Source of the DNA: Betaproteobacteria bacterium
GTDB taxonomy: Bacteria > Pseudomonadota > Gammaproteobacteria > Burkholderiales > Rhodocyclaceae
Direction: 5' to 3'
Assembly: GCA_012026885.1 (NCBI GenBank)
Contig: VEPL01000029.1
Coordinates: 124,001-188,000 of the forward strand
Length of the DNA stretch: 64,000 nt
Numbering within the stretch: position 1 is the first letter of the stretch; every line of letters starts with the position of its first letter. Positions 57,841 to 64,000 of the stretch are shown one piece after another. The notes beneath the pieces are model-generated. The model made no database searches. It was not told the DNA's origin and saw only the letters and a list, made by a program, of their open reading frames with translations. The position numbers were made by a program, and so were the translations under genes.

Positions 57841-59481
57841 ATGCTGCAAAAACTCGATTCGTTCGCCGGAATCGCCGGCCCCGTCGTCGTCATCGTCCTC
57901 GACGGTTACGGCCTGCCGGCCAATGACGCCGGCAGCGCCATTGCGGCCGCGCGCAAGCCGAATCTCGACCGCCTTTTCGCGACTTGCCCCAATGTCCGCC
58001 TGCGAGCGCACGGTACGGCCGTCGGCATGCCATCGGATGACGACATGGGCAACTCGGAAGTCGGTCACAATGCCATCGGCGCCGGGCAGGTCTATGCGCA
58101 AGGGGCGGCGCTCGTCGCCGACGCCATCGCTGATGGCTCCATCTGGTCCGGCAGTGCCTGGCGCGAGATCGTGGCGGGCGCCCGGGCGGGCCGCGGGGTC
58201 ATCCATTTCGTCGGCCTGTTCTCCGACGGCAACGTGCACAGCCACATCGACCACCTCAAGGCGATGGTCGTGCGCGTCAGGGAAGAAGGCGTGCCGACCG
58301 TACGCATCCACGCCCTGCTCGACGGCCGCGACGTCCCGGAGACCAGCGCGCTCGACTATGTCGAGCCGTTCGAGGCTTTCCTGCGCGACATCTCGAGCGG
58401 CGGCTTCGACGCCCGCATCGCCTCGGGCGGCGGCCGCCAGCACATCACCATGGACCGCTACGACGCCAATTGGCCGATGGTCGAGAAGGGCTGGCGCACG
58501 CACGTCCTCGGCGAAGGGACGCAGTACGCGAACGCGACGGCTGCGGTCAACGGCCTGCGCGCTGCCAATCCGGGAACCATCGACCAGGACCTCCCCGAAT
58601 TCGTCGTCGCCGAGAACGGCCGGCCGGTCGGGACCATCGAGGATGGCGATGCGGTCGTCTTCTTCAATTTCCGTGGCGACCGCGCCATCGAGATCACGCG
58701 CGCCTTCGAGGAGGAGGATTTCGACCTGTTCGACCGCGTGCGGGCACCTAAGGTTACCTACGCCGGCATGCTGCAGTACGACGGCGACCTGCAATTGCCC
58801 AAGCGCTTCCTCGTGTCGCCGCCGGCCATCCGCGACACCTCGGCCGAGTGGTTCAGCAAGCTGGGCCTCGCCCAGTTCGCCTGCTCGGAAACCCAGAAGT
58901 TCGGACACGTCACTTACTTCTGGAACGGCAACCGGTCCGGCAAGTTCGCCAGCGAAACCTGGCAGGAAGTCCCGAGCGACGTCGTCCCCTTCGAGCAGCG
59001 GCCGTGGATGAAGGCCGCCGAGATTGCCGACGCCATGGTTGCGGCCGTCCGCTCCGGCAAGCACAAGGTATTGCGCTGCAATTTCGCCAATGGCGACATG
59101 GTCGGCCATACCGGCAACTTCCGCGCCGCGACGATGGCCGTCGAAGCGGTCGACCTCGCGCTCGGACGACTGCTGCAAGCCGTTGCCGCCGCCGGCGGGG
59201 TGGCGCTGATCACCGCCGACCACGGCAACGCCGACGAAATGTTCGAGCTGGACAAGAAAACCCGCGAGCCGGCGCGCAACCCCGACGGTTCGTTCAAGGC
59301 AAAAACCGCACACACGTTGAATCCGGTGCCGCTGATCCTCGTCGACCACGCCACCGGCGGCCGCCTCGGTTTGCGCCAGGATGCCAGCGCGGGACTGTCG
59401 AACATCGCCGCGACTGTCGCCGGCATTCTCGGCTATGCCGGCCACCCGCGCTGGGACGCCAGCCTGCTGGAAATCCGTTAG
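57841..59481 (+). CDS. gpmI: 2,3-bisphosphoglycerate-independent phosphoglycerate mutase
   Basis: GpmI interconverts 3- and 2-phosphoglycerate through a phosphoserine intermediate and two manganese ions. The 546-residue protein has IVLDGYGLP with a metal-binding Asp near residue 22, the phospho-Ser region DDDMGNSEVGHNAIGAGQVYAQG near 62-84, DGRDVPETSA near 162 and ITADHGNADEM near 458. It is about 35 residues longer than the common 510-residue bacterial form, with an insert before AHTLNPVPLI, a feature of the plant-like subgroup. The ATG at 57841 fits the family start. Confidence 0.95.
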   Translation: MLQKLDSFAGIAGPVVVIVLDGYGLPANDAGSAIAAARKPNLDRLFATCPNVRLRAHGTAVGMPSDDDMGNSEVGHNAIGAGQVYAQGAALVADAIADGSIWSGSAWREIVAGARAGRGVIHFVGLFSDGNVHSHIDHLKAMVVRVREEGVPTVRIHALLDGRDVPETSALDYVEPFEAFLRDISSGGFDARIASGGGRQHITMDRYDANWPMVEKGWRTHVLGEGTQYANATAAVNGLRAANPGTIDQDLPEFVVAENGRPVGTIEDGDAVVFFNFRGDRAIEITRAFEEEDFDLFDRVRAPKVTYAGMLQYDGDLQLPKRFLVSPPAIRDTSAEWFSKLGLAQFACSETQKFGHVTYFWNGNRSGKFASETWQEVPSDVVPFEQRPWMKAAEIADAMVAAVRSGKHKVLRCNFANGDMVGHTGNFRAATMAVEAVDLALGRLLQAVAAAGGVALITADHGNADEMFELDKKTREPARNPDGSFKAKTAHTLNPVPLILVDHATGGRLGLRQDASAGLSNIAATVAGILGYAGHPRWDASLLEIR

Positions 59482-59496
59482 CCGCCGTCAGCGCCC

Positions 59497-60087
59497 TCAG
59501 GCAGGTGCGATGCCGGCTGCGGCGAGCGCCCGCAGGATCCCGTCCGCCATGACCCGGTAGCCGGCGGCATTGGGATGAATGGCGTCTGCGCACAACTCGG
59601 GACGCCCGAGCACTTCGGCAAAGACGTCTTCGACCAGCGGGATGTCGTTCGCCGCGGCGAGTTCGCGGTAAAGCGGCGCATCAGACGGACGCCGGGCGAC
59701 CACACCGAGCAGGGACAATTCCGGCACTGCGACGAGCACCGCTTGTGCCCCGGCAGCCCGGGCCTCGCCAATGATGGCCTGAAGCGACGCCTTCACCGTG
59801 GCAACCGCCTTTCGCTTCAGGAAGTCGTTGCCACCGAGCTCGATGATGACCAGCGCCGGACGATGGGCGGCGAGCAAAGGCCCGAGGCGCGCCACGGCGG
59901 CCTCGGCGGTATCGCCGGGGACGCCGGCGTTGACGACCTGCCAGCCGGTACGGGCGGCCAGCAGCGTGGGCCAGTCCTCGCCGGGGACGGCACCGGTACC
60001 GAAGGTCACGCTATCGCCAAAGGCGAGCACTGCAGCACCGGCAGGCACCGGCGCCCAGCGCCGCTTGCGGCCGCAGGCGGCGGCCAA
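59497..60087 (-). CDS. SGNH-fold esterase (arylesterase/TesA-like), probable lipoprotein
   Basis: The product has the GDS block (AFGDSVTFGTG), the Gly and Asn blocks (GVPGDTAEA and LGGNDFLK) and the Asp-His block (CADAIHPNAAGY), so it is an SGNH hydrolase like TesA or arylesterases. The ORF start used here is a TTG at 60087. Translation in frame further upstream gives RRRILVAGLCAALAAAC, a clear lipoprotein signal, but no ATG, GTG or TTG precedes it; a CTG at 60165 overlapping the previous stop is the only plausible start. The true N-terminus is therefore uncertain. Confidence 0.85.
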   Translation of the reverse strand: MAAACGRKRRWAPVPAGAAVLAFGDSVTFGTGAVPGEDWPTLLAARTGWQVVNAGVPGDTAEAAVARLGPLLAAHRPALVIIELGGNDFLKRKAVATVKASLQAIIGEARAAGAQAVLVAVPELSLLGVVARRPSDAPLYRELAAANDIPLVEDVFAEVLGRPELCADAIHPNAAGYRVMADGILRALAAAGIAPA

Positions 60088-60161
60088 CGCGGCGCACAGG
60101 CCGGCAACCAGGATGCGGCGGCGGGCAGGAAAGGCGGGAATACCTGGTAACCGTGGCTGCG

Positions 60162-60380
60162 TCAGTCGAACAACCCCGGCTGCATCGGCGCGAGGTTCTC
60201 GCGCTTGACGGTGAACTGGACGGGGAGCCCCTTGCGGCCGATCGCCTCGACGAGCATGCGGCCGGCGGATGCTTCGGCCACGATGCGGACGTTGCGCCGT
60301 CCCGCCGCCGTGCGCCCGGCATAGGTCGCCATCGCCCCGACCGCCGGCACCCAGCGACTCTTAGCAACCCGCGTCACCAT
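60162..60380 (-). CDS. Small basic protein of unknown function
   Basis: This 72-residue ORF begins MVTRVAKSRWVPAVGAMATYAGRTAAGRRNVRIVAEA, ends QPGLFD and has an excellent GGAGGG ribosome-binding site. No signal peptide or known family is evident. The basic N-terminal half and short beta-rich pattern could suit a small nucleic-acid- or cofactor-binding domain, but this is speculation. It lies directly upstream of the SGNH esterase, with a possible CTGA stop-start overlap. Confidence 0.65.
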   Translation of the reverse strand: MVTRVAKSRWVPAVGAMATYAGRTAAGRRNVRIVAEASAGRMLVEAIGRKGLPVQFTVKRENLAPMQPGLFD

Positions 60381-60450
60381 CTCTTCCCTCCGTCAGCGGC
60401 AACGACGCAAGGCTAACCGCCGGCGGAGGCGGTGACAAGCGTGCCGAAGG

Positions 60451-60966
60451 TCAGTGATGAGCGGATGTGCGCCGCTTGAGGCCGGCGCCGTGGACGCCCC
60501 AGCTGTCATGAACGAACTCGGGATGGCCGAGCGCCGCCTGGTCGCCCTTGGCGATCATTGTGCAGGCCTCGGCGAAAGACACGCCCAGCAGCGGCGCGGC
60601 GGCCTCGGCGCGGATGATCAGGTTCATCTTGGCCAGCAGCATCAACTCGTTGGCAGCATCGATCGGAAACCCTTGGCGGCCGCCATCACGCGAGTCGAGG
60701 AGGACTTCATGCAACAGCGTGTTCAGTTCGCGCGTTCCCCACATGCGCGCGATCTTTTCGGCCAGATGCGGCATGGACTCGATGGCAGCTGGCTTCGACT
60801 CGAGCCGGACCGGCCCGCCTTCGGGCACGGGGGGTGCCGAAACGAAGTCATCATCGAGCGCATCGAAACGGATTTCCGGCAACGGCGTGCGCGTAGTCGC
60901 ACTATGCGCTTCGGCGTCCCGATGGGCGGAAAGAGTGTCAAAGGCAAAAACAGTCGCGGATTTCAT
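60451..60966 (-). CDS. Cytoplasmic protein of unknown function
   Basis: This 171-residue ORF has no signal peptide. The first half is low-complexity and acidic (EIRFDALDDDFVSAPPVPEGG), while the second half looks like a compact helical domain (MPHLAEKIARMWGTRELNTLLHEVLLDSRDGGRQGFPIDAANELMLLAKMNLII). GGGAGGG precedes the ATG at 60966. I do not recognise the family. The upstream region has unusual alternating GGGAA/TTCCC blocks. Confidence 0.65.
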   Translation of the reverse strand: MKSATVFAFDTLSAHRDAEAHSATTRTPLPEIRFDALDDDFVSAPPVPEGGPVRLESKPAAIESMPHLAEKIARMWGTRELNTLLHEVLLDSRDGGRQGFPIDAANELMLLAKMNLIIRAEAAAPLLGVSFAEACTMIAKGDQAALGHPEFVHDSWGVHGAGLKRRTSAHH

Positions 60967-61083
60967 CGCGGCCCTCCCTAACGAAAGGACAAGATGTCAA
61001 TATCCAAGCATCAGCGATGCCAGCTCAAATTTCCTCACAAACCCTGAGGATTAGGAGGCCTCCAAAAAAGCTCTGGCCGACAA

Positions 61084-61120
61084 TTTCCCGCCAATGGGAA
61101 AATCTTCCCGAAATTTTCCC
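61084..61120. other. Alternating TTCCC/GGGAA blocks able to form competing hairpins
   Basis: TTTCCC, GGGAAAAT, CTTCCC and ATTTTCCC follow in a row. GGGAAAAT pairs perfectly with ATTTTCCC (8 bp), GGGAAA with the preceding TTTCCC (6 bp) and GGGAA with the middle TTCCC (5 bp), so three mutually exclusive hairpins are possible. The block lies in the 213-bp gap between HiPIP and the gene at 60966. The same gap also contains the palindrome GGAGGCCTCC near 61055-61064. Confidence 0.5.
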
Positions 61121-61128
61121 CAGACTGA

Positions 61129-61157
61129 AAAAGAAAAAGGGCGCCGGAGCGCCCTTT
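61129..61157 (-). terminator. Intrinsic terminator of HiPIP gene
   Basis: On the minus strand AAAGGGCGC-TCCG-GCGCCCTTT is a perfect 9-bp hairpin running into TTTTTCTTTTTC. It lies 22 bp after the HiPIP stop. Confidence 0.93.
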
Positions 61158-61179
61158 CGTGAAACCCGACAGGAATCGA

Positions 61180-61443
61180 TCAGCCCTTCTTGGCCCAGGC
61201 CACGCAGTAGCCCTTCGGGGAAACTTCGGTATCGCCCGGGAAGATCTTGCAGCCGCCGAGGTCGGTCGGGGACTTGCCCGGCACGAACTGGACGCAGGTG
61301 GCGCAGCTCTTGTCGCCTTCCGGGCTGTCCTTGTACTTCATGCTGGCGCGCATGGCGTCGTTCTTGGCGGCCATGGCGACGACCGGGATCATCGCGAGGG
61401 TCAGGCCACCGGCCTTCAGCATCTTGCGGCGTGAGGGATTCAT
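61180..61443 (-). CDS. High-potential iron-sulfur protein (HiPIP), Tat-exported
   Basis: This 87-residue protein has a twin-arginine signal (SRRKMLKAGGLTLAMIPVVAMA) and the four-cysteine HiPIP pattern CATCVQFVPGKSPTDLGGCKIFPGDTEVSPKGYCVAWAKKG. HiPIPs carry one 4Fe-4S cluster and ferry electrons in the periplasm, for example between the bc1 complex and oxidases or reaction centres. It ends in a strong terminator, so it is probably monocistronic. Its closeness to the beta-propeller and cytochrome-like genes may be functional, but this is inference. Confidence 0.95.
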   Translation of the reverse strand: MNPSRRKMLKAGGLTLAMIPVVAMAAKNDAMRASMKYKDSPEGDKSCATCVQFVPGKSPTDLGGCKIFPGDTEVSPKGYCVAWAKKG

Positions 61444-61605
61444 GTGCTTTTAGCTCCTTGTTGATTGTGCCCCGTCGAGGGGGCCGGATTTCTTGCTTGT
61501 GGCCCGCCTTGCGGGGACCGCTAACCCACTGTCGCGCCCGAACCGTTTCCGGCCGGGCACAGCGCGTATCATGCAATCATCACGCCAGAAGTCAAGCCTT
61601 GGCGC

Positions 61606-62832
61606 TCACTTGCCCGGGCGGATATGGGCCACGCCGCCGAAACTGCCGACCCACAGATCGCCCTCCTTTCCGGAGGTCAGGGCAAAGATGTTATTGGCAA
61701 ACAGTCCTTCAGCGGTCGTCAGCGGTTTGGCGAACTTGCCGTCCACCCAGCGCGTGAGTCCATTGTTGGTGCCAATCCAGAGCACACCCTTCTCATCCTT
61801 CTGCAGCATGAAGACGTGGTTACCTGGCAAACCCTCGGTTGTCGTGTAGCTGATCCACTTCTTGCCATCGAAACGTGATAGACCGCCGCCCCATGTGCCG
61901 GCCCAGACGGTGCCATCGCGGTCCACCTCGAGGGAGACCACGTAATTCGGGTTGTAAGCGACATTGACGTCGGTCAGACCCATCTCCTGTTTCTGCTTGG
62001 CATGGTGGGTGGACTGCTTGCCGGGGTCGTTCTTGAAGGCGATATCTGCCTTGACCCGATCATAGACGGCGCCCAGTCCCTTGGCATGATTCCAGTTTTC
62101 CCAGCGACCATTGACCCAGCGCGCCATGCCCCCTTCGGTCGCCAGCCAGATCTCGCCATTGCGGCCCTCCGCCAGGCCATAGATCCAGTCGTTGGGAATC
62201 CCGCCCTTGGTGTTCTCGACCGTATAGAGATCCCACTTGGAACGGTCATCGAGGGCACCCCCACGCACCCGGTTGACCCCAGACCATGTCGCGATCCAGA
62301 TATCACCGTTGGCGGCCGTGATCACGTCGTAGACGAACGCGTCACCCAGCCCCTGCGGAATGTTGTAGGTCTTCCACTTGCCGGTCTTCTCGTCGAGCAT
62401 CGACATGCCGCCGCCGTAGGTACCGACGGTAATCTGACCCTTGACCCGGCCGACGTAGAACATGCCGTTGGAAAGCAGGCCGTTGCGCGCATCGAAGAGC
62501 TTGAAGCTGTCGTCGCGCGTATCGTAGCGGACCAGTCCGCCCGAGGTACCGACCCAGAGGACCTTGCCGTCGAGGTACATCGACTTGACGTTCTTGTTGC
62601 CGACGCGGAAATGGGTGAACTTGGCATTGGGATCGACAGTCACCTTGCCTTCGCGCTCGACCGGCCCCTGCGGGATGGGCGGGTGCTGTGACGCACCGGG
62701 CACCGGTGGATGCGGCGTTGCCTGGGCGAGCAACTGCGCGCCGGCTTCTCCGGCCTGAACGAAAGCCGCGACGCCTAACGCCAGGGCGAAGGAAACGATG
62801 CCATGGCGGAAAACCCTGTTTTTGTCTTGCAT
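61606..62832 (-). CDS. Secreted beta-propeller (Reg_prop) protein B
   Basis: The 408-residue product has a signal peptide (about residues 1-35, HGIVSFALALGVAAFVQAGEAGA), a Pro-rich linker (HPPVPGASQHPPIPQGP) and then about seven blades resembling the two-component-regulator propeller repeat, each with a WxGTxxGLxRxDG-type core. No kinase or receiver domain is attached, so it is not a two-component sensor by itself. I prefer the ATG at 62832 (AGGA eight bases upstream) to the one at 62841. It follows propeller A by 29 bp, and the two are paralogues. Confidence 0.85.
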   Translation of the reverse strand: MQDKNRVFRHGIVSFALALGVAAFVQAGEAGAQLLAQATPHPPVPGASQHPPIPQGPVEREGKVTVDPNAKFTHFRVGNKNVKSMYLDGKVLWVGTSGGLVRYDTRDDSFKLFDARNGLLSNGMFYVGRVKGQITVGTYGGGMSMLDEKTGKWKTYNIPQGLGDAFVYDVITAANGDIWIATWSGVNRVRGGALDDRSKWDLYTVENTKGGIPNDWIYGLAEGRNGEIWLATEGGMARWVNGRWENWNHAKGLGAVYDRVKADIAFKNDPGKQSTHHAKQKQEMGLTDVNVAYNPNYVVSLEVDRDGTVWAGTWGGGLSRFDGKKWISYTTTEGLPGNHVFMLQKDEKGVLWIGTNNGLTRWVDGKFAKPLTTAEGLFANNIFALTSGKEGDLWVGSFGGVAHIRPGK

Positions 62833-62861
62833 GGAATTCATCCTGATGATTCGACCAGCCG

Positions 62862-63944
62862 TTACTGCGGCGCGATGCGGACAACGCCGCGCCTGGTCCC
62901 GGCCCAGATATCGCCGCTGGGTGCCACTGCGAGCGCATAGACATTCGGCTCGAGCAGGCCTTCCGCCTGACCGATCGTCTTCCAGGTCTTGCCGTCGTAA
63001 CGGGAAACGCCGCGGTTGGTGCCGAACCAGAAGACCCCCTTGGCATCCTGGGCCATCGAATAGACGATGTTGCCGGCCAGGCCATCCTTGGTCGTCAGGT
63101 TCGTCCATTTCTTGCCGTCGTAGCGGCTGACACCGCCACCCCAGGTACCTGCCCAGATGCCGCCATCCGGCGCCGCAAGGATGGAGAACACGTAGTTCGG
63201 ATTATACGAGGCCATACCGTCAACCTGGATGTTGAGGTCATGGCGGGAACGCGTACCGAGGCCGGTATTGGTACTGGCCTGCAGTTGCTCGACATTCTCC
63301 GCACCAAGGCCGTCCTTGTGGGTCCATGAACGCCACTTCTTGCCGTCGTACATCGAGACGCCGCCTTCGGTACCGAACCAGACTCTCCCGTCCTTGTCCA
63401 CGCCCAGCCCGTACACCCACTCATTGATCAGTTCCTTGACGTAGGTCTTGAACTTGCCGGTCTTGACGTTGTAGTGATTGACGCCAGCCCAGGTGCCGAT
63501 CCACAGGTTGCCATCCCGGTCATTGGCAAAAGAGTAAATCCAGTAGTCGGCGAGGCCGTGCATCGGGAAAAAGGTCTTCCACTTGCCGTCCTTGTAGCGG
63601 GACGCGCCACCGGCGTTGGTGCCGAACCACTTGTAGCCTTGCGTATCGATGCCGATTGCGAAGACATATTCGTTGGCCAGCCCCTCGTTGCGGGTAAATG
63701 TATTGCGCGGCTTGCTCGATTTGAGGTCGATCTCCATTGCACCTACCGACGTCCCGACCCAGAGCGTCCCGGTATCCTTCTCGACGGTCAGGGCACGGAC
63801 ATAGGTGTTCTGGCCAACCTCGAAGGAATCGACAACCTTGGCGCCACCGACTGCCGGCAGCGAAGCATCAGCCGCCAGCGCGGCCAATGCAAAGGAAACG
63901 CCGAGGACGCCGGCAAGGCGCCGGCAAAGAATCGAAACAGTCAT
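62862..63944 (-). CDS. Secreted beta-propeller (Reg_prop) protein A
   Basis: The 360-residue product starts with a signal peptide (MTVSILCRRLAGVLGVSFALAALAA). It contains about seven repeats such as DGNLWIGTWAGVNHY, DGRVWFGTEGGVSMYDGKKW and KGVFWFGTNRGVSRYDGKTWKTI, spaced about 45 residues apart, enough for one closed propeller. It probably resides in the periplasm or on the surface. Its ATG overlaps the stop of an upstream cytochrome-like gene (ATGA), which implies coupled synthesis. No enzymatic motif is visible. Ligand or partner unknown. Confidence 0.87.
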   Translation of the reverse strand: MTVSILCRRLAGVLGVSFALAALAADASLPAVGGAKVVDSFEVGQNTYVRALTVEKDTGTLWVGTSVGAMEIDLKSSKPRNTFTRNEGLANEYVFAIGIDTQGYKWFGTNAGGASRYKDGKWKTFFPMHGLADYWIYSFANDRDGNLWIGTWAGVNHYNVKTGKFKTYVKELINEWVYGLGVDKDGRVWFGTEGGVSMYDGKKWRSWTHKDGLGAENVEQLQASTNTGLGTRSRHDLNIQVDGMASYNPNYVFSILAAPDGGIWAGTWGGGVSRYDGKKWTNLTTKDGLAGNIVYSMAQDAKGVFWFGTNRGVSRYDGKTWKTIGQAEGLLEPNVYALAVAPSGDIWAGTRRGVVRIAPQ

Positions 63945-64000
63945 CGCAGCATTCTCACGTAACTCAAAATATCCAGAATATCATTGTCCTTCAGGACGCC
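63941..64000 (-). CDS. 3' end of a probable c-type cytochrome (partial)
   Basis: The last 20 codons entering from the window edge read GVLKDNDILDILSYVRMLR-stop. A helix ending in DILDILSYVRML is typical of the C-terminal helix of small c-type cytochromes, which pack such a helix against the heme. Only 19 residues are visible, and the CxxCH motif would be outside the window. The stop overlaps the propeller A start (ATGA). Confidence 0.45.
   Translation of the reverse strand, partial: GVLKDNDILDILSYVRMLR

Overview
The window looks like chromosomal DNA of a Betaproteobacterium, most likely Rhodocyclales (Dechloromonas/Azonexus-like). This is inferred from the very high GC content, the purD-hemF and hemC-hemD-hemX-hemY blocks, the aceE-aceF-lpdA cluster in which both E2 and E3 carry a lipoyl domain, the DUF485-actP pair beside a TctDE-like two-component system, and a HiPIP. 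It is mostly housekeeping and central-metabolism DNA. I see no CRISPR array, insertion sequence, prophage or plasmid gene. Two patches have visibly lower GC (about 6130-7050 and 22170-24500).

Layout. 1-7.8 kb: the end of purD, hemF, the heme operon hemCDXY on the minus strand, a TPMT-like methyltransferase and three exported orphans. 7.9-15.8 kb: pepN, a CpdA-like phosphodiesterase, an AlgZ/AlgR-like LytTR two-component system, argH, and a Ser/Thr kinase fused to a cyclic-nucleotide-binding-type domain. 15.8-21.9 kb: a short-chain acid uptake and activation locus (CoA-transferase plus GntP permease). It has a -24/-12 promoter and an adjacent sigma-54 activator encoded together with an isochorismatase-fold hydrolase and a CBS protein. 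22.2-24.7 kb: a low-GC YfhO-like membrane protein beside tRNA-Ala(CGC). 24.8-32.3 kb: phhB, the tightly coupled folD-purE-purK-tsaC operon, iorAB (indolepyruvate:ferredoxin oxidoreductase) and divergent norEF-like genes with an FNR-type site between them. 32.4-38.9 kb: the pyruvate dehydrogenase operon with a readable promoter and terminator, then a thioesterase. 38.9-41.4 kb: ppk2, sixA, small orphans and tRNA-Phe. 41.4-45.9 kb: a TctDE-like two-component system, a candidate small RNA, and DUF485-actP. 46-48.2 kb: groESL with a CIRCE element. 48.2-54.7 kb: a spermidine-synthase-like membrane protein, YceI, and ribBA-ribH-nusB-thiL-pgpA. 54.8-60.1 kb: a HicA-like orphan, a TetR-fadH operon with a visible operator, gpmI and an SGNH esterase. 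60.2-64 kb: small orphans, a Tat-exported HiPIP, and two paralogous secreted beta-propeller proteins translationally coupled to an upstream gene whose last codons look like a c-type cytochrome.

The most interesting observation is regulatory. Two places flanking the two-component system and actP carry the same module: TGTAAG-N5-TGTAAG, exactly 10 bp, then a -10-like hexamer. One module faces the DUF485-actP operon. The other faces away from the response-regulator gene, into a gene-free stretch that ends about 90 nt later in a GC-rich hairpin followed by seven T residues. I read this as an OmpR-family regulon made of an organic-acid permease and an undescribed small RNA. Other readable circuits are a sigma-54 promoter for the GntP/CoA-transferase operon, an FNR-class-II arrangement at iorAB, a TetR operator at fadH, and CIRCE control of groESL. 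All of these come from reading the sequence; none was tested by computation or search.
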